Below, piece by piece: positions 12,801-26,132 of a stretch of DNA of 64,000 nt (positions within the stretch are counted from its first letter, which is position 1; each line of letters opens with the position of its first letter). This DNA comes from Gorsachius magnificus (lineage: Eukaryota; Chordata; Aves; Pelecaniformes; Ardeidae). The stretch lies in assembly GCA_034008185.1 (NCBI GenBank), contig CM067081.1:86572765-86636764 (forward strand), given 5' to 3'. Made by a program: the position numbers and the translations under genes. The notes beneath the pieces are model-generated. The model was not told where the DNA came from. It made no database searches and was given only the letters and a program-made list of their open reading frames with translations.

Positions 12801-15800
12801 CATAGGCTTTCAGGTGCTTTCAGTTTGAAAGTACAGATCTCACAGAGTCAAAGAAAGGTAAATAGGCAAAAGTACACCACAGAGCATTATGAATCTACTG
12901 ATGGTTGCAATATGAAGAAGCTGTGTGGGAAGAGAGGAGAACAACTCAGCATATACTCTTTTATACACGTGCAACAGTACATTTCAGGTAGTTCCACTTA
13001 TAACTACTTTTTTCCATAAAACAAATTGTATAGAAGATATTCCAACTAAATTTTAGAAGTACACTCCTCTAAAACAAAAGTGAAACATTAAAAAATTTGC
13101 TGAAAGCTACATTGAGACATGCATGCAGCTTTTTGGTGGGTGAATTTTAGATATTTTTTGTTGAAGACAGTAAATGTGGTAGTTCTGAATTACAGGCATT
13201 TTTCCATCTATATTTCTCTAATTCAACTCAGGAAGAAGAATAACTCAGGTCACCTTAGAAGGACTTTTAATGGAGGAAAAAGTTATGTTTTGTCTTTGTG
13301 CTTGATAGTACAATAAAATTGAGACATAGGACATCAAGGAAGGATAAAGAAAACACTGAGTTGCATCTTACCTTCTTCTGTCTATATTTATTAGGCATTC
13401 ATTATAGTTATTAGGGCCAGTGATTTGGCAACGGCTAACAACAGTATATGAACCATGTCTCTAAAGTGCCATGGCCACGTAATGCAGACATGACAGCAAC
13501 ATGCAGCAAGTTGGGCAGTCTGCTCACATGCTGGCAGGGTCATGGGGGCAGGGTGATAAGGAAGCTTGGGGTGAGGGAACAGAAGCCAAAAAAACCCTTC
13601 AAGCAACCAAAAAAGCTGATAAACACAGGTAGCAAAAGGAAAGCTGGATGACATGCTCTTGGCTCCAAGCAGGAGGAGAGGTAATTTTCAGCCAAAAGGA
13701 TAAAAAGGAGTTTCGTTTGCTTTGTGCTATCGATTAATAAGTAAATACTGGCAGATAAATCAGACCACCTAAACTCACCTAAGAATGTCTAAAAAGGAAA
13801 CCAAGGCTTAGCTAAGCTGGTTATCATGACCCAGCCAAAATAACGGCAATAACTTGTAACCATAAACAATCATGAAAGTTGTGAAAGAGGTTTCTGGTTT
13901 AGAGATGGTTTCTGTTGGAAGGGTGGTTTTAATCAGGGTTTTTGGTAATACTGGCCTATAGCCTCTGAGAAGGTAAATGCAAGTTTTCTGGAAGAACGAG
14001 TACTAAATTAATTTTTCAAAGGGTGCTGTGAGACTCCATGCAGCAGGAAATGGAGAAATCAAAGTTTTGTGAAGCAGCAGATACATACACTCAACACCCT
14101 GCACAGTCTTGAATGACCTGTGATGCATTTATTTCTCCCAAAATTCCCAATAAAAAAAAAAAAAAAAAATCAATAAAAGCAGAAGTCATTACTACCTTCT
14201 GTAAAGATGACAGGTTTGCATTCTTCCTTTGCCATGGGTGGGAGGTACCGATATTATTTTTAGAAATGTATGCCCTACTTGTTTCTTCCCTTCTATACCC
14301 CACCTCCGCCCATCACAACCACTGGCACTAAGTATCCATCTCAGAAGAAGGAGTCCGAAGTCTCTTACATGATGGTAGTTTACTTGCACCTTTGTCTTTC
14401 CCAAGGCTAAATGAATGATGACAGTGTCTATATATAAACAATAATGTATTTCATATGGCTGTAACAGAGCCAAAAAATGAGGATTAACAGACTCACATAT
14501 ACTCGCCTCTTTCCAACTCTGAAGAGAACAACATGTGCTGATCATAAACTTAAACTGCTCTAATATAGCCTGTCATATTATAATTTTACTAACAGTGCCA
14601 GTGAAATTCTAGCAGAGTAAATAATTAGGTGATGGCAGGAAATGGGGGACCCTTTAAGGATTCTGTCTCCACGGTCAGCTTCCCAAATAGTTCCCAAAAG
14701 ATTTTAGGAGGGAATTGCAGTACTTACAGACACTGCATACAAAGATACCTGATTAGTCAAATACTACTTCCAATAGCAAACAGTGCAAATAGTTTGCCAT
14801 TCCAGTTGATACGCACTTTATAAAAGCAGGAAAGCTGTTATATGAGAGCTGTTAAATGGTTTACACATGACACTTCAGAAAAAAACAGCACTTCTGTACA
14901 TAGAAGTAAAACCCCAGAACAAAGAAAACCCAAACAAATGAAAAATCAATGCCACTAACCACCACCCACCCCCCCCCAAGAACATAAACTTACTGTTAAT
15001 AAATTACAGTGTTTGATCCAGACAGGAATATTCAGAAATAAACAGTATCATTAAGTCATGACAGGCAGCAGTTAGAACAGCTAGTGATACAATCCCCGAT
15101 AGCTTTCTTTTTCCCAAATGTCCCTCTTGCTCTCATCTTCATTCTTCCTTACTGTTAATGTTACTTAACATTTAAGTAATACAAACTGAAAGGCAATCAG
15201 AGGATGCAGTCCGGATACAGGTTGGATCATTCTAATGGAGTAAATGGAATATTTGGCAGACGAAGCTTGAATGCAAGCACAACCCTTCACAATTACAATT
15301 ATTAAATGCTGTAGTTACACCACAGGCATCCAGAGCACTGTTTCTCTTATACCCTTTTTTTCAAACAAACATTACATTAACAAATAATGTTTCTTAAAGT
15401 TGAGGGAATCCATCTCAGGGCTATGTAATTAAATTCCAAGAAAGGTAGAAACATCAACAAGTATTCTCACACTAGCTTCAAAGAGCAGTGGGACCAAACT
15501 GCAATTCAGTTTCTAAAAGCTTGTGTTTCCTGTTACTGTGTTTTAAGAATTGTAACAAGGTTTTTGGTCCTGTCGGGAAAAATCAGATACACAGCTGTAC
15601 TCTCTGTAAATCCAAAACTGTAGAAGTACATTTCGCAAGACATTTGTATGCAAATGCTGCTAAGCACCTCTACAGATTTTACCCACAGAGAAGAGTATCT
15701 CAAAGCAGTCTGCTCCAACAGTAAAATAATTGCCAGAACAAGTGTAAAAATGAATCAGACCAAAATACATGGATTACTAACATACCCACCCACACACAAA

Positions 15801-18800
15801 CAAGCTACAGGGAAAATAAAAACATCCGGAGCTCGGAAAGTTGCCAGGAATAAAAAAAAGAAACTGACTTCAGGGAAGAGAAAGGTCAGGACACCTTCTC
15901 TTTGCCTCCCAGCCGTTTAGGACTAGATTGGAGAAAAACTGTCAACCATCTAATCCTGCCAATTCTATAAATCCTTACGGAAACTACTTTAAGAAGCTAT
16001 TGCCAAAACCACATTGACTTCCCTGTGTAACACACAGTTCCAAATAATAATATATAAGTCAGGTCTGAAGAAATTGAGGCTGTTTTAAAGAATTATGATA
16101 CTACAGCTCCAAAGAAGTTTTATCTTGGAAACTATAACTTCCAGATAGCACATTCAGTCCTTGTTTCAATCTCTGATTAGGTTCTCCTCCTCCTCCTGGC
16201 TTGAAGCCTCAGGAAGGGGGGAGGGAGGGAGAGGCATTTAGTTTCCTTTTTAGCATAAAATTGTAATTTCTTGTAATTTATGATTTAAATAACAGCATAT
16301 TTTAAAGGGAAATACTCCACTGAGGTTTTCTTAAGAATACAAAAGACAAACCTGAGCAAAAAGAGGAAATAATTGATTCTCCTTACTATATCTATATATA
16401 TTACCTACACTGAACTCTATCAGTGAAGCAATATCATATGTATTTAAATAAGAATATTTCTTTTAATGTTTTTTCAAACATCAGCAATTACAATGCCTAT
16501 TAAATAATGAAAAGCAATACATTTTGTTTTCAAACTCTTTAAATTTTCACCAGTTCTGTCAATATATAATTACAATTAAGCCACTGCCTTTCCAGAAGGT
16601 TACTTTTTACTAATAACTTGTTGCAATATAAAGAACTAGTCACTACAAGCTAACAAAAACCTTAACACTGAAGCTTCACATTACCACATGTCCACTGCAC
16701 GACTGCCACACACACTTAAAACCCTCTCACGTTTGCCTAGTTCGTAGGCCCATTCCCACAAAACATTCAACAGCTAGCAGCCCCAAACAGCAACCCTTCT
16801 TTCCTCTCTGTTTCCATCCCCTCCCGGTAATCCCCTCCCGGTAATCCCCCCCCACCCTTCAAAACCTGGCATCAAGAGATACCCAACAAACTGATGGCCA
16901 CAGGACAGCCAACACCACACTTGCCCCATGATGAACATAGAGGATCCATGCTGCTTACTGCAATGAGCACAGCGCTCTGCCCATTCGGCCGAGAATACAA
17001 CCAGTTCCCTGCGACAGGGAACGGGAAAGAGCCTCTGTAGCTGCCAGGGAGTCTCGCACCACTTCCAGGCCAAACACCCGGGGCAGCTGCCTCACTGGGA
17101 GCTCCCCCACCTCCTCTGAAGGCAGACAAACAGGTTGAGGCATGACATTATTTGTAATCATGCCCTGGGCATCCAGGACGGCCCAGAGTGCTGCTGCTGC
17201 TGTTCTGTGCTGATTTCCCTTTGAAGAGCGACACTGCCAAGTCAGAGACTACTGACTGGTACAAAAACATCTTGGTGGATCTTTGTCTTCGGGGGGGGAT
17301 ATGGGATGGGAGAGGGTGAAAGACTTTGTTTTACTGGTTTTGCTTTCACCAATGTAAGAGTAAGAACAGCAGCAATAATAAATAACAACACATCAGTGAA
17401 GCTATGTTCCTCCCCACAAAATCGTCATTGATGATGGAAACAAAAAGCTCAGAGACAACAATTTCACATGACGGACGCTATCTGAAAGTTTCTTTCACCA
17501 ATTATATTCTCTTGTATTTCACCATAAGGATAACAACTTTAATGGTCATACCCAGAACTCGGAATAAGAAACTAGTACTCCTGGCTCTCATTCCCAAGAT
17601 GACGTAACAGTTAAGATGCCACAATCTAATAAAACGTTTCCTAAGAACAAACACGTAGAAAGTATTTCCAACAAAAAAGCTCAGTAACTGAATTACAAAT
17701 TCCTGCCAAGCACGTAAAAGAAACCCGTAATATTTCACTGACACATAAAGCAAGTTATCCTTTCAGGTACAGACAGAAATAATACTGCTTTCCCTGGTCT
17801 GCATATAACCTCAGTGCCTTGGCAGATGCCACAACTTTGAGAAGTGGCTACTTAGGCAAAGCTGACCCAGACGGAGAGCAGTGAAGGCAATACAAACCTA
17901 CAAGCCCAGAAGCAAAGGTGGGCACAGCGGTATCAGAGCTTGCGGTGGAAAAGCAGGAGGGAAGAATGACGGGGGTTGGTTGGTTCTCTGATCTAACAGG
18001 TACCAAGCAGCAGCCAGAGGGCTGGGGAAGCAGAAAGCACGGCAGGAACCAAAGCGTTCCGGGACATGGGGAATATTCTCTTTTCCCTCTCAGGAGCCAA
18101 ACTACATCTGTGAAGGGCCCCTGCACATGCACAGGCCCAGTCTTATGACAGGTTTTAGGAAAGCACTAATAGGAATGGGTAGAGGGGTATGGGGTGCATA
18201 GCAAGCACAAGGGTCTCAGCTTCACTCGTGATTCCCTGCAGCCTCTGACTGGCTGTGAAGATTTAAACCAACCAAATAAAACACATGGAGAAGAAAATTA
18301 AATGACAAGCAACAGATAATGATCTCCACCGTGTACCTAGGATTCAGCATGAACACCCCTGGCATCCTACAAATAATGTGCACCATTTAAAGATCGTATT
18401 CTGCTTGCGTAACAAGAAATCCAGGCTGCTGTCTGACCCCAGGCAGCAGTACAGTTAGAGAAACCCTCTGTCCTGTTTCATTGATTCTAAAACCCAAGCT
18501 ATAAACAAGAATTTAACAAATAACTACCACTGCACTTCTTGCTAATTTTAAAATAAATTTACCCCCCCAATTCTGCTACCAATTTTGGCAAGTCCTCTGG
18601 GGTACAGTCAAGCCTGAAGGTTGGCACATGCAGCACGTTCAGTTTACCAGTATAACACTACCCAATCCCACACAGAACTGGGTTTGTAAATTAAAACTGG
18701 CAAGCATGGCTTCGCACCACAATTTCCTGCTTTCTACATCTTCATCTGCTATCAGCAAAATCTAACTGTCTCAGATATTGTCACAGTTACAGACAGTTTT

Positions 18801-21800
18801 ACACTGCAGAGCACGGTTAGACAAGGAATTTATTAAAATAACACAAGAAAAAAACCAAAAGCCTCCTGTCTGTCTCCTAATGGCATTTAAGAAAAAAACC
18901 CTAATATACTACACATCATACACATTTCCTTTATTTTCTGAATATAAAAAGTAAGGATTTTGGATTTCAAGTTTTCAAGCCAGAAAGGTATCTAAGACCA
19001 ACTTTATACCATACAAATGAACTACGCTGCAATCACACCTGCTGCCTCCTCTTTTTCAACTGCGTAACTGAGGAGTAAAACAGACGACCAGGAACAGTAT
19101 GTAATTCTCCACTCATAATTCTATTTCTCTACCTGAAAAATCGAAAGAGAACAGAAAAGACGACAACCAGATACACATTTCATACATTAAAATTAGATAC
19201 CTACAAAGGCTGAGAGAAGTAAATTAGATCTTAGAGAGAGAGCAAAGAATATTCTCATATTTAGACAACCTTCTCCCACAAAATCTTCCAAGTGACCATA
19301 GCTGCAGACTAATAGGCAGTGAAAATGGAAAGAGAAAAGAAATTTCAAATACCTTTTCTGTTAGACCTTTCATATTGAATTGCAGAACATAAGAAGGGTA
19401 TGAATCTGTGTTTCTTTGTGTCTGTATGTATAAAAATATAAAAAATTCAAAGCAGTTGTTTTGCAGATTCAAGAACAGGAAGTACTTCTGATACAACTTC
19501 ACAGTGAAAGTCCCCTGAAAAAAATAACTGCACATGTACTCATACCTATCACTGCTACCTCCCCTTTCCTCTTTCTTTTTCAGACAACTCCTCTTCAGTG
19601 GTCTCCTAATTTGCTTTTATTCCATGAAATTTGAAACCACTTTTCCCACAGGAAACTCCAAATGCCTTTTCCACATCACAACTTAGTACTCCCTTTAAAA
19701 GTATTTATTTTCTTACGTAACACTTTGTATTAATGTTGTTTCATAAACATTCCAGTATATTACATTTCCCTAACTTTTCCTTTTCTGGTTTGTGCATCTT
19801 TTCTTCCAAACTCTTTTCTCTTCAAACTGCACTTCCAGAACCTAAGCACACATGCTAACTGAGACCACTCAGGCCTCTTTACTGTGTTAATTCAGTGGTT
19901 TCAATTCAGCCCAAACATTCAATTTTTGCAAATCCCAACAGTTTCTTTGGAATGTCGTCATGAATTTATTCAACAAAAAAATCAAATCACAGGAAGGAAA
20001 AGCTATTTTCCATAAGAAATTATTCCCTCCACTTGAAGGTAGAATGCAAGTACCTCAATAATTTAATTAGTGATTTTTACCTCTGAATAACTTCCTCAAG
20101 TAACTACTTGTGCAACCAATTCTGATAAGTGATGGGAATTTGGAGTTGCGTTCGGCTCCACCACTCATCTGTAGCACCCCTTTTTGCCTGTCTCTCAGTT
20201 ACCTTGCTGACACAACAGAATAGCAATGGGGCTTGAATTGATTGCTGGTGAGCTCAACTCTACATGCACTTGTTCAAAATTTTTCCGTAACTGAAAAAGA
20301 AAGTTTACAAATACTTACCATTTTAGTGGACAGAATGATTACACTCAACAAGCTTTCTAATGGGACTGCTGTTATGTTTGACTATAGATCTCCAGATACA
20401 AGAAGATTTACACAAGAAAAACTGAAGAAAAACAAAGGTTTTCACTCAAGATATTCACAAACTAACTATACTTTTAAGAAGTTTGTATCTTCCATGCCAC
20501 GTTACCTAATTTAGAGAGGGAATGCTCAACTATGAAAAACATATTTGACTTCATGTTCACGCTGAGAAAGAGAAAGAATTTAATGCAGATTTTAGTTCTT
20601 TAGAAAACAGCCCTGGATGCTGATTTTTAAAAAATAAAAGGGGGGGGGATGGGACGGGAAGCAAAAAGCAGCTAGTGATATGAGAACACAAAATCCAAAA
20701 CATTTATTGTTGTTTTAGAACTTCCTATTGAAGAAAAGCTATTTACTTTTCAATTACGTGAAAGGATGCCACAGTTTGAAGTCATTTTGGAAAGAAGAGG
20801 ACTTAAAAATTAGGTACTAAGGGGGAGAACTTGCAAACCTTCATACTTAAATTACGATATTTTCATAACATAAGTTCATAGGCCGCATTTATTTAGTACA
20901 TGAAATCCAACACCTCCTAAAATCAGCAGCAGATTTCAAATACCAGCCAGAAGAAAGCTTTGAGGAATTTTGCTTTTGTCCCACAGAACTTCACAGTTCA
21001 TCAGAGTTCAAGCAGAAAAATATTATCAATACATAATGAGTCCCAAAACAGTTTATTCCCCCTACTCCAAAGTGTAGATTTTCAGTAGTTCACAAGAAAC
21101 AGGGTATCCATTTTCCTCCTCCACTCCCTTTCATCTCATTTCTTCTTGGCAATGGCAACAAGGGTTATGATGTGAGTATGTTTGTCTCCACAGGAAGACC
21201 TGAGGCTCCCATGTTCTCCGCCCCGCTACAGGCTCGGTAAGTTTGCCATCGAACCACTTCCCCAAGTTACCTCGACATATGCAGTGTTATTGAAGCAAAA
21301 CGAAATAACTTCATTATGTGCCTATGTCTAAACACACAACAGGCTCACACAGTTAGAAGAAGAAAAGAAGGAAAAAAAAGATACTTATGCCCTTGGAAAG
21401 GGGAAAGTTCCAAAGATCTTCTGAAGCTGTAGTAGCAGATTAACGTAAAACCTATTTATGTAATTTATTGCAGTTCTTGCTCTCTTTTCCATAGTGGAGA
21501 GCCAATTTTATGGAGGTTTATAGAAACTAACAGCCTAGGTCTGCAATGACAAATCAAGGAGGCCCAGAGGTACTGACACCTAGTCTCTTATGTGCAGATA
21601 TATGCATGCACACACAGATGCCCAGTAAAAAAGATATATATTTCTAAAACTTTGAATGGCTTTCCTAAAACCAGTATTACTGCAAGTTATTTGGTGCATT
21701 GCATGAAATACAAAGTAATGTGTTGGGTTTTTTTTAAGTTTTTATAGGCAACTGCTTGGAAAAATCCACTTTAATTGTTCTCAACTACTTCAGCCAGGAA

Positions 21801-22184
21801 TAAATATTCACAAAAAGCTTCTATAAAACCTAAGAAAGCACTCTGGAGAAGAAGTAGCAGTTACAAAGAAAAGAAAATATTGCAAACGCCATGCAATATA
21901 AGTTGTTGTAGAATAAGCACTTTGTTCCCAGACCACACAGTTAAACAACCACTGAACAGCAGAGAAATGTAGGTGTAGCTACTTTATTTTCAGGGTATCA
22001 AAACTACACTGTCTCTGCAAAGAAAGCAATCTTTTCTTTTTAACATAGCCTCAATAGAAAATTGTAATATATTACGGGTTTGGATACAAGAAATATTATG
22101 ATACAAAAGCTGATATTTAACCTAAACAGCACAGTATACAAAACATATACACACAACACAAGAACAGTTCCACTTTGTACTCAC
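9832..22184. other. SH3KBP1 intron 2, mostly unique sequence
   Basis: No exon, RNA gene or large repeat is recognised. Simple runs include G12 at 10143-10154, A-rich tracts near 14150, C-runs near 14970 and at 16846-16855, and a G-run near 20641. A moderately GC-rich stretch at 16750-17230 is unassigned. Open frames here (for example 9845-10312, plus strand) cross low-complexity DNA and look random. Confidence 0.55.
16818..16845. repeat. Perfect 14-bp tandem duplication
   Basis: The unit cccctcccggtaat occurs twice in succession and is followed by a C-run. A small recent slippage event is the simplest reading. Confidence 0.85.
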
Positions 22185-22342
22185 TCTTACAAAGTTGTCA
22201 GGGAACAAACCTCTTCTGCCTTTGAGCTGTCCTTCCCACCAGCCTCCATCATCTTTCTTGATATTGGTGATTATGTCACCTACAGTGATCGTCAGCTCAT
22301 CGTCATGTTGAGCTTTGTAGTCAAACTCCACTATCGCCTCCA
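22185..22342 (-). CDS. SH3KBP1: SH3KBP1 coding exon 2: first SH3 domain (SH3-A)
   Basis: SH3KBP1 (CIN85/Ruk) is a cytoplasmic adaptor with three SH3 domains and a C-terminal coiled coil. It links CBL and endophilins to internalisation of receptor tyrosine kinases. With four bases from exon 1 this 158-bp exon encodes exactly 54 residues, nearly all of SH3-A. Visible marks are the strand VEFDY (6-10), the acidic RT loop HDDELTI (14-20), the tandem tryptophans W36-W37 in GGWWEG, and GLFPDNFV (46-53) with the ligand-groove proline P49. The acceptor (tgtttctcttttag, ending at 22343) and donor (AGA then gtgagt at 22184) are canonical; the exon ends in phase 0. The paralogue CD2AP has W-L, not W-W, at this site and differs at many other positions, so CIN85 is preferred. 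The reading frame is intact with no disabling change. The remaining SH3 domains and the coiled coil lie outside the window. Confidence 0.96.
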
Positions 22343-23836
22343 CTAAAAGAGAAACACACATACGCATAATTATTGACTCCATTTAAATTTCCATGCCTTT
22401 GAAAGGAGTAAGAGAACAGCAATCCAATTATATATTCTCAGTGAAAGTAATATATTCAGCTTAACCAAGAGAGCACATCAAATAGGCAACACGTAATGGT
22501 AACATTCCGTGGGTAACTGCTACAAGAGAGGCCAAAGAAAAAAGAACCACAGGAATACCCATCATGGTTAAGGCAACAAATGGCATGCTTTTTCTTTACT
22601 GTTTAAAGGAAATTAATTTGTGATGCTTCAGCAGTATCTACTCTGGCAGCATTACAAAGTTTATTTTTATTTCTTGGACAATGTTTTGGCTTTTGTTCAC
22701 AAGACTTCTAAAGCATTTTATTTCTGGAAAGATTCTCGAATCTATAAGCACCCCAAGCCACTGCACTTACTTTGCTAAATACATCACTATTAACCTAAAG
22801 AGTATTTAACAAGAATTTTTTGCATCATGCTGAGTTTCACTTTTGTTTATACAGAAATGCAGAGCTTTCCTGCATGAACATGCTCTCACAGGGCTTCACC
22901 AAAGGGAGAAAAATTTACTTTCACTTCTGATTATGCATCAAAGGATCTGAACATGAAATACTCCCACTGCTCTGAATATCTGCTGTCAAACAGAGGTGTG
23001 TTAGAAGCTTGCTACCAGTATATGGTGTGTCTTTGTCTTTTCCTGGGAGGACTCCCCATCCCTTGAAACCATACACACAACAAACTTCCTGTACAGAATT
23101 AAGGAAGTCATAAAGACAGAAAAAATCCTTTGGAGAATTAAAAATAATAGACCTGGGGTATTCAAATATGGAAGCCACAGTTATACTTAGCAGTTCATCA
23201 AATATCTACTAGGAGCTGCCAGATTGGAAAGGTCACAGATAGTTTTATTTGTAAAACCTTAGTCCTGTTTTCTTCAGGGCAAAACCATGCCCCACGATGT
23301 TCCACCAAATATTTAGCACTTCAACCATCAAAACAGCAAAATGAGAACTAGTAATAGGCAGCTGCTTTCTGCACAAATGACTGTGATATGTAAACCCTGC
23401 AAGATGCAGCCAGCAAACAGGCAATACAGCTCACAAAGCAAAGCTAACCATTACACCACAGACAGTAAAAAGGTTCCGCTTAAATAACAGAAGCCCTGAG
23501 GACTAAATTGAATTAAGCTGACAGAAAGCAGTTATTCCTTTCCACCCCCAAAATGTCACACAGACACAATGCTGAACATCTCCCTCCCTCCCCTGGAGCC
23601 TGCAAGTCATAGCTAAGAGAGCGTTCTGACTTTCAGATAAATCCCAGACACAAGGCTACGGCTCATAATACTCATCTCTTGCTTCTTCTGTGAAGCCCAG
23701 AAACATTATAAAACTAGTTCACAAGAGGCCTGCTAAATTACATAATGAACAGCAAGAGAGAAAGAGTGGCACCACACATTACAAGCTGACATGCAAACAG
23801 AACTTGAAACACTTACCACGGAAACTTAACTGAAAA
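22343..23836. other. SH3KBP1 intron 1, distal end before the CR1 cluster
   Basis: Unique-looking AT-rich sequence, including the pyrimidine tract serving exon 2 (22343-22360 on the gene strand). No other feature is recognised. Confidence 0.5.
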
Positions 23837-24404
23837 ATCAGAGTCATTCAGGCCAGGAGGGACCTCAGGTCTCTAGTTCAGCTTCCTATTCAAAGCAGGA
23901 CCAGCTCTAAGGTCAAACGAAGTTGCTCACAGCTTTGTCCACATGGGTCGTGAAAACCTCCAAGGACTAAGGTAGGGCATGCAGGGCAACCTGCTCCATT
24001 GCTTGACTAGGAGAAAAGGTTTTTTTCCTACAGTCCACTGGAACCTTTCTTGTTTCAAAAATTACATCCATTGGTCTTGTCCCACCATGCACCAAGAGCC
24101 TCACTCCATCTCCTTGATAACCTCCTTGTAGGTATTGTAAGGCTGCTATTAGGACCTCCCGTTTTCTTTTCTCCAAGCTAGATAATGAGAGTTCCTCTAG
24201 CCTCAGGTCGCTCCACTCTTTAGCATGTCAACTGTTCCACCAATTTTGTATCAACCACAGACTTTAGGAGACTGCACTCTACTGCCTTCTCCAGTAATTG
24301 ATATATATGTTAAACAGGACAGGTCCCAGGAGAGACCCTGGTGGTACTCCACCATTTATTAGCACCTTGGAAGTAGAACACAACCCATTAACCAATAAGC
24401 AACT
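23837..24404 (-). mobile_element. CR1 LINE, older copy, 3' portion
   Basis: The plus strand shows an antisense CR1 3' tail (GGCCAGGAGGGACCTCAGG, CTCCAAGGACTAAGG, CTTGTCCCACCATGCACC) and then antisense RT text (GGACAGGTCCCAGGAGAGACC). The element lies on the minus strand with its 3' end at about 23837. It differs from the next element's tail, so it is a distinct and more diverged copy. It stops abruptly where the 3' end of the next CR1 begins, which suggests nesting or simple abutment. Confidence 0.85.
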
Positions 24405-25452
24405 CACACAACATTTAGGGTTGGAAGGCACCTCTATAGACCAAACCCCCTTACTCAAAGCAGAGACAGCTAAAGTGGAAATTGCTGGGGGCCTTATGCA
24501 GCCAGGTTTTGAATATCTCTAAGGATGGAAATTCCAGTGTTTGATCACGCTTAAGGTTAAAAAGCTTTTTTTTGTTTAAATGGATTTTCCTGTATTTCAG
24601 TTCATGCCCATTGACTCTACTCCTTTCACTGTCTACTCCCAAGAGGACTCTAGCTCCACTTCCTTTACTCCACCACATCACAGTTTCAGACACATCAATA
24701 ACATCACCCTCGGCCGTCTCTTCTCCAGGCTAAACAGTCCCATCTCTCTCAGGCTCTCCTCAGACGTCAGGTGCTCCAAGCCATCTTCATGGCCCCTCGC
24801 TGGACACACTCCGGTATCTCCATCTCTCTCTTGAACGGGAGAACCAACAACCGGGCACGACATTCCCAATGCGCCTCACCAGAAAGGAGAATAGCAGAAA
24901 GATCACCTCTCTCCACCTGCCTCCTCCCAATCCTCTGCCTAACGCAGCCCAGGAAGCTAGGAGCTGCCTTTGCCACACACACACATTGCTGCCTCGTGGT
25001 CTGCTTGGTCCCTACCAGGATCCCTGGGTCCTTCTTGCCAAAGCTGCTTTCCAGAAACTCAGCCCCAGCCTGCACTGGTGCCTGGGGTTATTCCTCTCCA
25101 GGTACAAGACTCGGCATTGCTCTTCATTCACAAGGATCCCGTCAGCCCATCTCTCCAGACTCTTGAGGCCTCTCTGAATGGCAGCATGACCCCCTGGCCT
25201 CTCAAACAGTCTTCCAGTTTTGCATCATCTGCAAACTTGCTGAGACTGCACTCTGCCCCATTGCCCAGGTCATTAGTGAAGATGCTGAGCAGCACCGGCC
25301 CCATTAACCACCCCTGCAGCACATTGCCAGTGACCGGCCTTCAGCTGGAGATCATGCTGCTCATCACAAACCTCTGAGCCTGGCACTTCGGCTACTTTTC
25401 AGTCCACCTCACTGTCCATTTTCCTGGTCTGCACTTCATCCATGTGTCCATG

Positions 25453-26132
25453 AGGATGATATGGGAGACTGTGTCAAAAGCTTTGCTGAAGGCAACGGAA
25501 ACAACGTCCACGGCCCTCCCCTCCTCCACCAAGTCAGTGATCTCATCATAGAAAACTCATTGGTCAGACATGACTTCCCCTTCATAAATACATGCTCAAC
25601 CCGCTCCTTGTCCTTCAAATATTTGGAAATGGCTTCCAGGATTATTTGCTCCATCACTTTCCAAGGGGTCAGCGTGAGCCTGACCAGCCTGTAGTTCTCA
25701 GCAAAAAGGAGGCTTCACGCTCTTCCTGAAGACACAAGTTACACTTGCTTTCTTCCACTCTTAAGGAACCTCTCCCAGACACAATCACCTTTCAAAGACT
25801 ATCAAGAGTGGCCTCCCAATATCAATTACCTCACTCAGCACATAACCCACCAGGGCCATAGCCTTGCACATACCCAGTTTGTTTAAATATTCCCTAACCT
25901 GATTCTCTTCCACAGAGGGTAGGTCTGCCCTCTCCTGGACTCTCCCACCGGTTTCAGGGGCCTGTGATTGCTGAAGGCCAGTATTACTATTAAAGACTGA
26001 GGTGAGTAAGTCATTAAGTACCTCTGTGACAAGGCCCTCATTCCCATTCAGCACAAGGCCCACACTTTTCCTAGTCTTCCTCTTGCTGTTCATGTACCCA
26101 TAGAAGCCTTCCTTGTTGTCTTTCACATCTGT
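25453..26132 (-). repeat. 680-bp segment duplicated at 7576-8255
   Basis: This internal part of the long CR1 matches 7576-8255 without gaps (constant offset 17,877). Six substitutions were counted by eye, about 99.1% identity. It ends at its high side three bases inside the LTR start (TGT, 26130-26132) and at its low side at AGGATGAT, where the other copy meets T11. It is a direct repeat, and exon 2 of SH3KBP1 lies between the copies. Confidence 0.93.

Noticed and set aside
18970..19015. Possible very old CR1/L3 tail (AAGCCAGAAAGGTATCTAAG)
   Set aside because: Only a loose resemblance over about 30 bases; not enough to call.
22122..22382. Reading the SH3 exon as CD2AP
   Set aside because: The tandem WW in GGWWEG and the N-terminus VEAIVEFDY fit CIN85; CD2AP has W-L and a different N-terminus.
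24771..25377. Overlapping plus-strand open frames of 131-135 codons
   Set aside because: Antisense shadows of the CR1 RT, whose FADD motif lies on the minus strand.
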